Part shown: in pieces, positions 1 to 9,323 of the stretch
Numbering within the stretch: the stretch's first letter is position 1
Layout: the number at the start of each line of letters is the position of its first letter
Assembly: GCA_038141705.1 (NCBI GenBank)
Contig: JAYQIQ010000004.1
Location: 124,001 to 188,000, forward strand
From: Eutrophomonas brisbanensis
GTDB taxonomy: Bacteria; Pseudomonadota; Gammaproteobacteria; Burkholderiales; Eutrophovitaceae
Length of the DNA stretch: 64,000 bases
Reading direction: 5' to 3'
The notes under the pieces: generated by a model
What the model was told of the DNA's origin: nothing
Seen by the model: the letters and a program-made list of their open reading frames with translations, nothing else
Database searches by the model: none
Program-made: the position numbers and the translations under genes

Positions 1-422
1 TTGGCGTCCCTGATACTCCAGGGGTCGCTTTTAAGATTCTCAAACCAATATCGGACGCAAATATCGAAGTCGATGTGATTGTGCAAAACGTCAGCACGGA
101 TGGAAAAACCGACTTTTCGTTCACCGTTCATCGTAACGACTATGAGCGCACTCTCGAGAACTTGAAGATTGTTGCGAAGGACATCGGAGCACGCGACGTT
201 ACCGGAGACGACAAAATTTGTAAGGTTGGGTTAGTCGGCGTTGGTATGCGGTCGCATGTTGGTGTCGCGAGCAAGATGTTTGAAGCCCTATCGAAGGAAG
301 GAGTCAATATTCAGATGATTTCGACATCTGAGATCAAAATCACTGCGGTTATTGATGAAAAATATATGGAGTTAGCAGTGAGAGCGCTTCATCAAGCATT
401 CGATTTAGCTACTTCAAACTAG
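1..422 (+). CDS. lysC: Aspartate kinase, C-terminal part (partial)
   Basis: The gene runs off the left edge; its frame is open from base 3. The visible 139 residues form the tandem ACT regulatory region of an aspartokinase: the segment around GVPDTPGVAFKIL, the IEVDVIVQNVS strand, and the second ACT block with VGVGMRSHVGVASKMFEAL and INIQMISTSEIKI-type residues. Aspartokinase phosphorylates aspartate, the first step to lysine, threonine and methionine, and the ACT domains bind the feedback amino acid. The catalytic domain lies outside the window. In many gammaproteobacteria csrA follows lysC and precedes a tRNA-Ser; here only 65 bases separate the lysC stop from the tRNA, so csrA is missing from this place. 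Confidence 0.93.
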   Translation, partial: GVPDTPGVAFKILKPISDANIEVDVIVQNVSTDGKTDFSFTVHRNDYERTLENLKIVAKDIGARDVTGDDKICKVGLVGVGMRSHVGVASKMFEALSKEGVNIQMISTSEIKITAVIDEKYMELAVRALHQAFDLATSN

Positions 423-468
423 CGCGGCAGGGCTCATTCCAATACAATATTGCCCAAGAGTGATACGT

Positions 469-487
469 ATCTCGTCGCAGACGAGAT
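469..487. repeat. Perfect hairpin abutting tRNA-Ser
   Basis: An 8-bp perfect inverted repeat, ATCTCGTC-GCA-GACGAGAT, ends on the base just before the first base of the tRNA. It has no following T-run, so it does not look like a terminator. It could be a precursor stem used in 5' processing of the tRNA, or chance. Confidence 0.5.
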
Positions 488-580
488 GGAGAGTTGGCCG
501 AGTGGCTGAAGGCGCTCCCCTGCTAAGGGAGTATAGGGTTTATAGCCCTATCGAGGGTTCGAATCCCTCACTCTCCGCCA
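488..580 (+). tRNA. tRNA-Ser(GCT)
   Basis: Acceptor stem GGAGAGT (488-494) pairs with ACTCTCC (570-576), followed by discriminator G and an encoded CCA (578-580). The anticodon stem is CTCCC/GGGAG (515-519/527-531) with loop CTGCTAA, giving anticodon GCT at 522-524. A long variable arm (GTTTATAGCC region) is typical of a class II serine tRNA, and the T arm GAGGGTTCGAATCCCTC is intact. Confidence 0.97.
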
Positions 581-615
581 AATTTAGAGAGATTCTCTCC
601 CTGACAGCTTGGCCA

Positions 616-1115
616 TCACACTTCATTCGTCTTCCTCAGCAATAGAACCGACACGGACGCGGCAATTCCCTCCTCGCGTCCAATCGTCCCAAGACGCTCG
701 GTCGTTTTAGCTTTTACGTTGATTAGATTTTTTCGAGATTTAGCAGCTTGCCTAAACGCGTCTTAATTTGATCGATATAACTCCGCAGTCGTGGTCGCTG
801 AGCATATACAGTAGCATCTACATTACTAATGATGTAGTTCTGCGCATAAACCAAATCTAGCGCATGCAAAACAAACTGACTACTATCTGCACCTCTCCAC
901 TTCGGATCATCATCGGGAAAATGTGTTCCTATATCGTCAGCTCCCAAAGCGCCGAGTAACGCGTCGCAAAGCGCATGTAAGAGCACATCTGCATCTGAGT
1001 GCCCGTCGAGACCTTTTTCATGAGGCACTGAGACTCCTCCAATAAGAAGCTCTTTACCGTCCACTAGGCGATGTATGTCGAAACCTTCGCCAATCTTGAT
1101 ATCACCTGCTTTCAG
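616..1115 (-). CDS. ispF: 2-C-methyl-D-erythritol 2,4-cyclodiphosphate synthase, frame broken
   Basis: IspF makes MEcPP in the MEP isoprenoid pathway. The N-terminal part has the metal-ligand motif GEGFDIHRL and the conserved GHSDADVLLHALCDALLGA and FPDDDP segments. The frame stops at 723 after NLEKI, but the next frame continues NVKAKTTERLGTIGREEGIA to a stop at 616-618. Adding one A to the run of six (728-733 on the plus strand) restores a normal 160-residue protein, so a lost base is likely. No ATG, GTG or TTG sits before GEGFDIH: the candidates are CTG at 1113-1115, which overlaps the ispD stop as CTGA with GGGGAGG 5 bases upstream, or ATC at 1098-1100. I chose CTG with reserve. Confidence 0.85.
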
Positions 1116-1814
1116 GCCAACCTCCCCTTAAGAATTGATTCAGCGCGCGAAATATCACCTGAGAATGTGATCTTTATATTATCAGGAGAGGATTCAACAA
1201 GGCGTGAACTTAAACCAATCCCCTCAATGGCTCCTGACTCATCTGTGATTTTATCAAGATCGCACGTATTCAAGGCCCGCAAAAGCAACTCGAATCGAAA
1301 CATTTGCGGCGTTTGAGCAGCCCACAACCTTTCTCTAGAGACCGTCTCAGAAACAAAGCTCTCAGACGGTTGCTAGCTTTAGAGTATCTGATACCGGGAT
1401 AGCCAATAAACCACCGACCTCTTCATTCTGAAGAGAATTTATTAGCTTTTGTATCAACTCCACCGTGATCAACGGCCGAGCCGCATCGTGGACCAAAACC
1501 CAATCTTTGGGATCGACATCATTTTCTATCTTTATAAGCGCATTTCGAACCGTCTCTGCCCTTGTAGCTCCACCCAATTTAAGAACTCGAACCTTTCTGC
1601 CATTAGTCTCCAGACTAAGGGATTCAACATATTGATCTTCAGGAGACACAACTACGTAAACGGATTCGATGCATGCTTGACTAGAAAAAGTATCGACTGA
1701 TCTTTTTAGAACAGGGACGCCTCCTAACTCGGCGTACTGCTTAGATGGTCCGCTGCTTCCGCGAAAACGAGACCCATGGCCTGCAGCCGGAATGATTACG
1801 TGATATCTGTTCAT
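1112..1814 (-). CDS. ispD: 2-C-methyl-D-erythritol 4-phosphate cytidylyltransferase, frame broken
   Basis: IspD joins CTP to MEP. The N-terminus MNRYHVIIPAAGHGSRF carries the nucleotide-binding loop and is followed by the KQYAELGG motif; VLVHDAARPL marks the active site and LWAAQTPQMF the C-terminal part. The frame ends at 1362 after KLATV. A second frame runs through SESFVSETVSRERLWAAQTPQ to the stop at 1112-1114, so one extra base near 1369-1372 explains the break. Repaired length is about 233 residues, normal for the family. It is expressed away from mfd and overlaps ispF by 4 bases, so the two are translationally coupled. Confidence 0.87.
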
Positions 1815-1842
1815 TTAATAGTTAATCCTAAGAGGTACGACA

Positions 1843-1848
1843 ATTATA
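1843..1848 (-). promoter_or_regulatory. Possible -10 box of ispD-ispF
   Basis: On the minus strand the perfect hexamer TATAAT lies about 30 bases before the ispD ATG. The matching -35 position, 17 bases upstream, is weak (GCTTAG). This is inference from consensus only. Confidence 0.4.
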
Positions 1849-1890
1849 CGATTGATAACCAAATGCTAAGCGTAACAGGAGTAGGTAATT

Positions 1891-1896
1891 TATAAT
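1891..1896 (+). promoter_or_regulatory. Possible -10 box of mfd
   Basis: TATAAT stands 28 bases before the TTG start of mfd in the divergent ispD/mfd gap. No good -35 hexamer is seen. Confidence 0.35.
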
Positions 1897-1924
1897 CCGG
1901 CCCTTTTACGCGATTTATCAGGTT

Positions 1925-4900
1925 TTGGCGAATAGTATTGCTCACCCTATAAAAAATAGTTTACGGATAGCATCTAGGTCTGGAGGGGGATTTTTGATTC
2001 CGAAATTCGTATCGGAATCAGATTCGCCAGTGGTGCTCTTCGTTTCAGAGCCCTCGGATGCAATCAAGCGCTTTGCAGAAATAACATTTTTCAATCCGTC
2101 TCTACGCGTGCGGACTTTACCTGATTGGGAAACCCTTCCTTATGACGCATTTTCTCCGCATCAAGACTTGGTATCTGAGCGCCTTGAGACACTCTATCAC
2201 CTGACTGAGGAAAAAGTGGACCTGCTTATCGTCCCCGTTTCGACAGCACTCCATAAGATCGCACCAAAAACGTATTTCAGCCAAAACGTTTTCTTATTGA
2301 ACGTAGGTGAGCACTTATCTCAAGAGAATTTCAGAGATCATTTAAGTAACGCTGGATACGAGCCTGTATCTCAAGTCGTAACGCCTGGTGAGTACAGCAT
2401 CCGGGGAAGCATCATCGATGTTTTTCCTATGGGAAGTATTCTTCCGTATCGGATCGATCTCCTGGATGATGAAATAGATAGCATAAGAACATTCGATGTA
2501 GACACGCAGAGGAGTATTTATAAAATTAATGAAATTCGCGTACTTCCCGCACGAGAATTTCCCACCAACGAAGATGCTATAACTCTATTTCGATCAAATT
2601 ATCGCGAAATGATCGATGGAGACCCAACTAAGAGTCTCATTTATCGAGAGGTATCAAAAGGATCTTTCCCCAGTGGCATCGAATACTATTTACCGCTTTT
2701 CTTTAATGACACAGGAACAATATTTAATTACATACCAGGAAATGCAAAATTAATATACGACCACGATGCATTGAGTGCTATCCAAAATTTTTGGAATGAA
2801 ACTGAATCTCGATATCGTTTACTGAGAGCCGACTCCGAGCGCCCATTACTTGACCCGGGCTTTCTTTTCTTGAGGGAAGATCAATTTTTCGGGCAATTGA
2901 AATTGTTCGATAGAACTGAGCTCGAATTTTTGGATACCTCAAATGAGATCTTCTCTAAGCTACCCGATATATCGGTTAACCGACGATTAAAAAATCCGCT
3001 TGAGAATTTAAAAAACTTTTTAGAAATCCATGAAGGAAGATGCGTCCTCATAGCAGATAGCCCGGGGAGAAAAGAAACCATAAGCGAGCTTCTCGGAGCG
3101 AATAATATCCCCTTCACCAATGCTGACGACTGGGACAAGTGCATTAACTCGACGACTCGGTTTTGCGTCACAAATGGAACTATTGATACTGGGTTTATCT
3201 ATACACCTGATAAATTAGCCGTCATCACCGAAGGGGAACTATACCCACAACAGACTCGAGGACGAGGTAGGAATAGACCTTCAACGTCTCCTGAAAATGT
3301 TATTCGTGATCTTTCAGAAATTCGAATTGGAGACCCTATCGTGCATCTGAATCACGGTATCGGGCGCTACAAAGAGCTCAGCACAATGGATCTTGGAGAG
3401 GGGGCTTCTGACTTTTTATGCATTGAATATGCTGAAGGATCGGTTCTTTATGTACCAGTCGGGCAGCTTGATCTCGTAAGCCGCTACTCGGGTGGCCCAC
3501 CCGAGCTCGCGCCCCTACACAAGCTCGGGACTGATAAGTGGGATAAAGCCAAAAGAAAGGCCGCTGAAAAAATTAGAGATACGGCTGCCGAACTTTTGGG
3601 GATATATGCTCAGCGAGCGGCACTGCCTGGTAGGAGCCATTCCTTAGATCGGGATATGTATGAGGCATTTTGTGAAGAATTTCCGTTTGAGGAAACCGTC
3701 GATCAACAAGCAGCCATTGCCGCCACCATAGAAGACCTGCAAGCACCGAAACCAATGGATAGGCTAATCTGCGGCGATGTTGGATTTGGAAAAACCGAAG
3801 TCGCACTGAGAGCCGCTTTTGTCGCAGTTTCGAATAATTATCAAGTGGCGGTTCTAGTCCCTACTACCCTCCTAGCTGAACAGCACTATCAAACCTTTGT
3901 CGATCGCTTCAAAGACACTCCAGTGAGAATCGCAGAGCTCTCTAGATTTCGGAGCAAACTTCAAATCGAGGAGACTAGCAACAATTTAGAAAGCGGAAAA
4001 ATTGACATCGTTATTGGAACACACAAAATTCTTTCTAAAGATGTTCGATTCAAAAATCTTGGCTTAGTAATAATTGACGAGGAACACCGCTTTGGTGTTC
4101 GACAGAAAGAGGCGTTAAAAGCACTCAGAACCGAGGTGGATATTCTGACTCTCACGGCGACGCCAATTCCAAGGACACTCGCGATGTCTATGGAGGGCCT
4201 CAGAGATTTATCGGTCATAGCGACACCTCCTAGAAGGCGTCTCGCCATAAAAACATTCGTCAGTCCCTATAGCGAAGGGCTTGTGCGAGAAGCAATTATT
4301 CGGGAATTGAAACGTGGCGGACAAATTTTTTATCTCTATAACGAAGTCGATTCTATTGAATCGGCTCGAGAAAAACTCCTAAGTATTATCCCAAGCGCAA
4401 CCGTACGTATTGCGCATGGACAGATGCGAGAGCGCGAACTTGAGAACGTCATGAGGGACTTTTATCGAGGTCGTTTTAACATCCTTTTGTGTACAACAAT
4501 TATCGAAACGGGCATTGATATACCGAATGCCAATACGATTATCATCGATCGAGCTGATAAGTTCGGGCTAGCTCAGTTGCATCAACTTCGAGGGCGTGTC
4601 GGCCGCTCCCATCACCAGGCATTCGCGTATTTACTAACCCCCCGCGGAGTTCCCCTGAAAGGTCAAGCCAAGAAACGTCTTGAGGCAATCCAAATGATGG
4701 AGGAACTAGGTTCCGGATTTTTCCTTGCCATGCATGATTTGGAGATCCGTGGCGCCGGTGAGGTATTGGGCGACACACAGAGTGGTGATCTTCAAGAGAT
4801 TGGGTATCAACTCTATACCGATATGCTAAACAGAGCAGTCAAATCACTCAAAAACGGAAAAGAGCCAATTCTGAATCTTCAGCTGCAAGATAGTACTGAC

Positions 4901-5350
4901 ATCAACCTACACACACCGACACTTTTACCCAACCACTATTGCCCCAATGTTCATCAACGTTTGATCATGTACAAACGCTTAGCTGGCGCTACTTCTTTTG
5001 ATGAGTTGGAAAATATTCAGGAAGAAATAATAGATCGATTCGGACCCATCCCGCCAGAAACAAAATCGCTAATTAATAATCACAGACTAAGAATACTAGG
5101 ACAAGATCTTGGCGTCACGAAAATCGACTCGAATGGTACAAAATCAACTATTCAGTTTCTATCAGAACCTAAAGTTGACCCCATGAACATCATAGAGTGC
5201 GTTCAACGAAGGGATGACGTTAGATTTTCCGGGCCAGATCGTATTCTACTCACGAGTGATGAAGATTCAGTGGATCGCCGGTTCGCAGGCATATTAACCC
5301 TGCTCACAGAAATACAAGCTGGTGAAGCGTTAAACTATCTCCCGAGTTAG
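1925..5350 (+). CDS. mfd: Transcription-repair coupling factor
   Basis: 1141 residues, the full length for Mfd, a DNA translocase that removes stalled RNA polymerase and brings in UvrA. In order: UvrB-like N-terminal modules (residues 1-350), the RNA polymerase interaction domain beginning near IRIGDPIVHLNHGIGRY, Walker A GDVGFGKTEVALR near residue 617, the DEEH box DEEHRFG near 717, helicase motif VI QLRGRVGRS, and a C-terminal TRCF domain. The start is TTG; no upstream ATG fits and the sequence MANSIAHPIKNSLRIASRSG has the usual family length. The gene is intact, in contrast to its frame-broken neighbours. Its stop overlaps the end of the convergent Rieske gene by 4 bases. Confidence 0.97.
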   Translation: MANSIAHPIKNSLRIASRSGGGFLIPKFVSESDSPVVLFVSEPSDAIKRFAEITFFNPSLRVRTLPDWETLPYDAFSPHQDLVSERLETLYHLTEEKVDLLIVPVSTALHKIAPKTYFSQNVFLLNVGEHLSQENFRDHLSNAGYEPVSQVVTPGEYSIRGSIIDVFPMGSILPYRIDLLDDEIDSIRTFDVDTQRSIYKINEIRVLPAREFPTNEDAITLFRSNYREMIDGDPTKSLIYREVSKGSFPSGIEYYLPLFFNDTGTIFNYIPGNAKLIYDHDALSAIQNFWNETESRYRLLRADSERPLLDPGFLFLREDQFFGQLKLFDRTELEFLDTSNEIFSKLPDISVNRRLKNPLENLKNFLEIHEGRCVLIADSPGRKETISELLGANNIPFTNADDWDKCINSTTRFCVTNGTIDTGFIYTPDKLAVITEGELYPQQTRGRGRNRPSTSPENVIRDLSEIRIGDPIVHLNHGIGRYKELSTMDLGEGASDFLCIEYAEGSVLYVPVGQLDLVSRYSGGPPELAPLHKLGTDKWDKAKRKAAEKIRDTAAELLGIYAQRAALPGRSHSLDRDMYEAFCEEFPFEETVDQQAAIAATIEDLQAPKPMDRLICGDVGFGKTEVALRAAFVAVSNNYQVAVLVPTTLLAEQHYQTFVDRFKDTPVRIAELSRFRSKLQIEETSNNLESGKIDIVIGTHKILSKDVRFKNLGLVIIDEEHRFGVRQKEALKALRTEVDILTLTATPIPRTLAMSMEGLRDLSVIATPPRRRLAIKTFVSPYSEGLVREAIIRELKRGGQIFYLYNEVDSIESAREKLLSIIPSATVRIAHGQMRERELENVMRDFYRGRFNILLCTTIIETGIDIPNANTIIIDRADKFGLAQLHQLRGRVGRSHHQAFAYLLTPRGVPLKGQAKKRLEAIQMMEELGSGFFLAMHDLEIRGAGEVLGDTQSGDLQEIGYQLYTDMLNRAVKSLKNGKEPILNLQLQDSTDINLHTPTLLPNHYCPNVHQRLIMYKRLAGATSFDELENIQEEIIDRFGPIPPETKSLINNHRLRILGQDLGVTKIDSNGTKSTIQFLSEPKVDPMNIIECVQRRDDVRFSGPDRILLTSDEDSVDRRFAGILTLLTEIQAGEALNYLPS

Positions 5351-5666
5351 TCCCAGCGATCATCCTTAATAAAAATATTACCCGCCTCCACTTTAACCGG
5401 AAACGCATGTATATCCTCCCAGGCGGGGGCGCAGTGACCTTGCCGGTTTTAACTGAAAAACGAGCTCCGTGTCGTGGGCAGATAATCTCATCACCCTCTA
5501 GAGGACAGCCACTCAAAACCGCACCATCATGCGTACAGATGTCCTCTACCGCATAAAAGTTTCCATCAATATGGTATGTGACTACTAATGTTCCATCGAG
5601 ATTGACCTGGAGCCAACCACTAGAAACTACATCATCAACTTTTCCGACTTCAATCCAATCAGACAT
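5347..5666 (-). CDS. Rieske [2Fe-2S] ferredoxin, end of SUF operon, frame broken
   Basis: A small soluble Rieske-type protein of about 106 residues. The cluster ligands are visible: C44 and H46 in CTHDG, and C63 and H66 in CPRHG. The open frame slips after KVTAPP; a further C in the run of five (5425-5429 on the plus strand) restores AWEDIHAFPVKVEAGNIFIK and a TAA at 5347-5349. The protein probably shuttles electrons for Fe-S assembly or an oxygenase. It lies 18 bases behind nfu, as the last gene of the operon. Confidence 0.87.
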
Positions 5667-5684
5667 TTTTCTGGCTCAGCGAAA

Positions 5685-6254
5685 TTAGACAGCTATCACG
5701 TCAATGTTTGGATCGATCTCTCGCACAAGACTCGTGATTCCAGCAAGCGTGCCCGAGAGAGAACTCGGACAACTTCCACACGCCCCCTGGTAGTGAACGC
5801 TGAGAACGTTATCCTCTAAACCGACGACGTATAGATCGCCGCCGTCACTTTGCAGATATGGCCTCACTCGCTCATCGAGCAACTCGTTAATTTGAACCAG
5901 TTTTAAGCGATCGGATTCGCTCAAATCTGAATCATCAGACTGCAACCAACTTGCCACTTCGGCAATCTCCTCGGAAGCCTTTTCGGCAGTAGCCGCCTCC
6001 CTAATTGGCACGGCCAACTCTCTCATTAAATCCTTCCAGTCTGCACTACCATCTTGGGTGACAGTTATCCAATTATCTACGTAAAAAACACTGATAACTG
6101 GTGGGAAAGCAAACAATTTTGACGCTAAGTCATCATCTTTCGCCGACTCTTTGTCTTCAAAGGATCTTGCAATTCCGTAGGTAAGTGGCTCCTTGAGCAC
6201 GAACTTGCGGGCGTTGGGATTTGGGGTCACCTCTAGATCAGCTATTTTAGGCAT
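5685..6254 (-). CDS. nfu: Nfu-type Fe-S scaffold/carrier protein
   Basis: 189 residues with two parts: an Nfu_N domain (residues 1-85, NPNARKFVLKEPL at the start) and a C-terminal NifU-like domain with the cluster-binding pair C159-x-x-C162 in ACGSCPSS. The family carries [4Fe-4S] clusters to target enzymes. The Nfu_N plus NifU order is the form seen in mitochondria and alphaproteobacteria rather than the NfuA form with a degenerate A-type domain found in E. coli. The gene sits 17 bases after sufU in the operon. Confidence 0.92.
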   Translation of the reverse strand: MPKIADLEVTPNPNARKFVLKEPLTYGIARSFEDKESAKDDDLASKLFAFPPVISVFYVDNWITVTQDGSADWKDLMRELAVPIREAATAEKASEEIAEVASWLQSDDSDLSESDRLKLVQINELLDERVRPYLQSDGGDLYVVGLEDNVLSVHYQGACGSCPSSLSGTLAGITSLVREIDPNIDVIAV

Positions 6255-6271
6255 TCTCGAAAATCTCTCGA

Positions 6272-6754
6272 CTACTTATCCGTCCCAGACCCAGGAACTG
6301 GGTCATGATCACCCTCGGTAGATACTTCCCCTTGCGAATTAATCGCGGCCGTCAAAGTGTGCCATGGGAGCATTGCACATTTAACTCTTGAGGGAAGATC
6401 TCTTATACCTGAAAAAATCGAGAGACTACCCAACGTTTTTTCCTCGGTATTCTCTAACGCACCAGTCGTTAACGCACGGAAATCATCGATCAATTTTGAT
6501 GCGGCTACCAATGAACCGCCCTTAATTTTGGTAGTCATCATCGAACCTGAGGCCATGCAAATCGCACAACTCTCGCCCTCATACTGAATGTCATCAACAG
6601 TGTCGTCGCGTACATTCATTGTCACCCAAATATGGTCTCCACAGAGAGGGTTGATCCCTTCCGCCTTGTGGGTTGGATTATCAATTTTTCCCCAGTTTCG
6701 GGGTTTTTTACAATGATCAAGAATGACTTCTTGATAGATTTGCTTCGAACTCAT
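6272..6754 (-). CDS. sufU: SufU/IscU-like Fe-S assembly protein
   Basis: 160 residues. The conserved U-type cysteines are C38 in NPLCGD, C63 and C66 in GESCAICMAS, and C126 in RVKCAMLPWHTL. The spacer between the second and third cysteine is of the SufU kind. SufU can accept sulfur from SufS as a zinc protein, or act as scaffold. It starts 8 bases after sufS ends. The last 25 residues are acidic and poorly conserved. Confidence 0.92.
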   Translation of the reverse strand: MSSKQIYQEVILDHCKKPRNWGKIDNPTHKAEGINPLCGDHIWVTMNVRDDTVDDIQYEGESCAICMASGSMMTTKIKGGSLVAASKLIDDFRALTTGALENTEEKTLGSLSIFSGIRDLPSRVKCAMLPWHTLTAAINSQGEVSTEGDHDPVPGSGTDK

Positions 6755-6762
6755 GACTCACT

Positions 6763-8001
6763 CTAATTAAATAACTTCTGAACTTTTCTTATCGACTCTA
6801 CGAGCACATCTATATCGTCGCGCGTATTGTACAGATACAACGAAGCTCTAGTCGTCGCAGGTACCTTATATCGCTCCATCACAGGTTGTGCACAATGATG
6901 TCCCGTTCTCACTGCTACCCCGTAGTCATTTAGCAAGGTACCCATGTCATGCGCATGAATACCTTTAACGTTAAATGAAATCACCCCTGATTTTGTTGGG
7001 GAAGTTCCGAAAAACTTCAAATCACTCACTTCCCGCAACGATTCCATTGCATAGCTCGTGAGAGATTTTTCGTACTCATGAATGACAGACATCCCAATAT
7101 TGTTGAGGTAATCCAAAGCCGACCCCAATCCAATTGCTGCTGCTATGGGAGGCGTTCCGGCCTCAAACTTAGCCGGCACCTCTGCATACAACGTTTTATC
7201 GAAAGAGACTGACAAAATCATATCGCCACCCCCTTCATATGGCCTCATCCGGTTCAGGAGATCCATCTTTGCGTAGAGCACACCGATACCAGTTGGACCA
7301 CACATTTTGTGTCCCGAAAAAACATAAAAATCACAGTCGATATCTTGTACATCCACTGGCATGTGTGGCGCACTTTGCGCGCCATCGATTAACACTTTAG
7401 CCCCACAATCATGCGCCATCGCCGTGATTTCATTGACAGGATTTACCGTACCAAGAACGTTAGAAACATGAGTGATAGCGACAAGCTTCGTTCGCTCATT
7501 TAGAAGCTCACTAAATACGCTCATATCAAGTTCGCCGACATCAGATATCGGCACCACTCTTAACTTGGTGCCTAGCTGTTCGCACAACATCTGCCATGGG
7601 ACTATATTCGAGTGATGCTCCATATAGCTAATAATAATTTCATCACCCGCTTTAAAAAACTCTCTTCCAAAACTATTAGCTACTAAATTGATTGCATTGG
7701 TCGTTCCTCGGGTAAATATGATCTCCTCAGCTTTTCGAGCGTTTAAGAACTCACTAATTTTTTTTCTTGCATCTTCGTACTCTTGTGTAGCTCTCTCCGA
7801 TAGTTGGTAAACACCACGGTGAATATTTGCGTGCTCCTGGGCGTGATAATTATTCAACCGATCTACGACAGATTGAGGCATTTGCGCGCTCGCACCGCTA
7901 TCAAGGTATGTTAATGGGCATCCATTTATTAACTGGCTCAGTACCGGAAAATCACGTCGCGCTGAAGCGATATCTTTCTTATTATTTTGCTGCTGACTCA
8001 T
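6763..8001 (-). CDS. sufS: Cysteine desulfurase, SufS type
   Basis: 412 residues, a class V aminotransferase-fold PLP enzyme that takes sulfur from cysteine as persulfide. The PLP lysine is in SGHKMCGPTGIGVLYAK, and the active cysteine is C370 in RTGHHCAQP, the SufS (group II) signature. It lies between sufD and sufU, so SufU is the likely sulfur acceptor; sufE is absent. The operon also holds a group I enzyme (iscS-like), so two desulfurases are co-transcribed. Confidence 0.95.
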   Translation of the reverse strand: MSQQQNNKKDIASARRDFPVLSQLINGCPLTYLDSGASAQMPQSVVDRLNNYHAQEHANIHRGVYQLSERATQEYEDARKKISEFLNARKAEEIIFTRGTTNAINLVANSFGREFFKAGDEIIISYMEHHSNIVPWQMLCEQLGTKLRVVPISDVGELDMSVFSELLNERTKLVAITHVSNVLGTVNPVNEITAMAHDCGAKVLIDGAQSAPHMPVDVQDIDCDFYVFSGHKMCGPTGIGVLYAKMDLLNRMRPYEGGGDMILSVSFDKTLYAEVPAKFEAGTPPIAAAIGLGSALDYLNNIGMSVIHEYEKSLTSYAMESLREVSDLKFFGTSPTKSGVISFNVKGIHAHDMGTLLNDYGVAVRTGHHCAQPVMERYKVPATTRASLYLYNTRDDIDVLVESIRKVQKLFN

Positions 8002-8024
8002 ATTTAATTCTTTAAAACAATTAA

Positions 8025-9323
8025 CTAAAAACTCGTGAGGGTACGAATATTTTCCTCAATCGATGGAAGGAGAGATTTAACTGGCAAATCATCCAGCACA
8101 TCTCGTGCAAATGCATAATTAAGCAAATTTCGAGCTGTCCTATCATCGATACCGCGAGCCTTAAGATAGAAGAGCTCTTCGTCATTGACTTGACCAATAG
8201 TCGCCCCGTGCGCACATTTGACATCATCTGCAAAAATCTCAAGCTCTGGCTTTGCATCGATTGAAGCGCGATTTGAGAGAAGCAAACTGCGACTTTGTTG
8301 AGCAGCATCCGTGCCCTGTGCATCTTTAAAAACTTTTATTTTTCCGTTGAATACAACCCGTGCTTGATCTGCCGCAATATTTTTATGTGTTTGGCGCGAG
8401 GAAGTATGGGCCTCAGCGTGGTAAAGGGTCGAGTGGGTATCCGATACTCTGCCCTTATCACATAGCGCTAAGCCCTTCAGGTCCGCATGCGCCCCATTAC
8501 CAGACAAATAAACATGGGGATTTTGACGCGACAATTTCGCCCCACAACTGATCGACCAATTTCTATATGTCCCAGATCGTTCAATATTTACAAATGAATT
8601 ACTGATATAAAAGGAATCAAGATCTTCGCGTTGGAGCTGGACGTGATTTAGCCTCGCATTTTCTCTAACAAATAGCTCGGCAACATTGTTCGTAAAATAG
8701 CGATACCCTCCGATATTTAGGCTATCTTCAATAAGGGTCGCCTCTACCCCTTCCCCACAATCAAAAAGAATTCGAGGGCATGAAAATACATCCTTCTTCG
8801 TATTAACATTTAAAACTTGTATCACTCGCTTCGAGGCTGATTCGCCAGTCGCAGTAACCAAGATAATGTCTCGTGCACCTGATGTATTTAACGCCGAGAA
8901 ACCATCTCCAAACTTGTCCTCTAAACTTCCAAGCAACCCTTTACCCAAACTAACTTGAATGCCGGTGGCGTCAGAGCTGGTGTTTGAGAGAATTGAAAAC
9001 TCTTTGGAACTAAGTGTGCTTGAGTATTTCTCCGAAAAAATACCGTCGACGGTTACGACAAAGTCAGTAGCCTCAGGCAATCGAAAAGACTGCAAAATTT
9101 GTTCGTCGATTTGTTGGCTCTCACTAACCGATGATAGATTCAATCCGTATAGGCTGCGCAAATCTGTATATCGCCAGGACTCATCGGTCGTTATAGGTAG
9201 AGCACCGGGAGTCAATTTACGTAATGCTTGATCTCTAATAGTACGTAATATCGGCGCTTCAGATGAATGCCGATCGGTTTTTGAGAGCATTGAAGCTAAA
9301 AATTTATCCGCAATATCTCTCAT
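8025..9323 (-). CDS. sufD: SUF scaffold component SufD
   Basis: 432 residues, homologous to SufB in its right-handed beta-helix C-terminal half (RASIDAKPELEIFADDVKCAHGA-type region, then the RGIDDRTARNLLNYAFARDV helix). SufD pairs with SufB and SufC in the SufBC2D scaffold. The start ATG overlaps the sufC stop in an ATGA, so the two are translationally coupled. Confidence 0.95.
   Translation of the reverse strand: MRDIADKFLASMLSKTDRHSSEAPILRTIRDQALRKLTPGALPITTDESWRYTDLRSLYGLNLSSVSESQQIDEQILQSFRLPEATDFVVTVDGIFSEKYSSTLSSKEFSILSNTSSDATGIQVSLGKGLLGSLEDKFGDGFSALNTSGARDIILVTATGESASKRVIQVLNVNTKKDVFSCPRILFDCGEGVEATLIEDSLNIGGYRYFTNNVAELFVRENARLNHVQLQREDLDSFYISNSFVNIERSGTYRNWSISCGAKLSRQNPHVYLSGNGAHADLKGLALCDKGRVSDTHSTLYHAEAHTSSRQTHKNIAADQARVVFNGKIKVFKDAQGTDAAQQSRSLLLSNRASIDAKPELEIFADDVKCAHGATIGQVNDEELFYLKARGIDDRTARNLLNYAFARDVLDDLPVKSLLPSIEENIRTLTSF

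Noticed and set aside
728..733. Programmed -1 frameshift in ispF at the A6 run
   Set aside because: The zero frame reads GAA AAA ATC, so the A-site codon does not re-pair after a -1 slip, and other genes show the same one-base losses in C, G and T runs.
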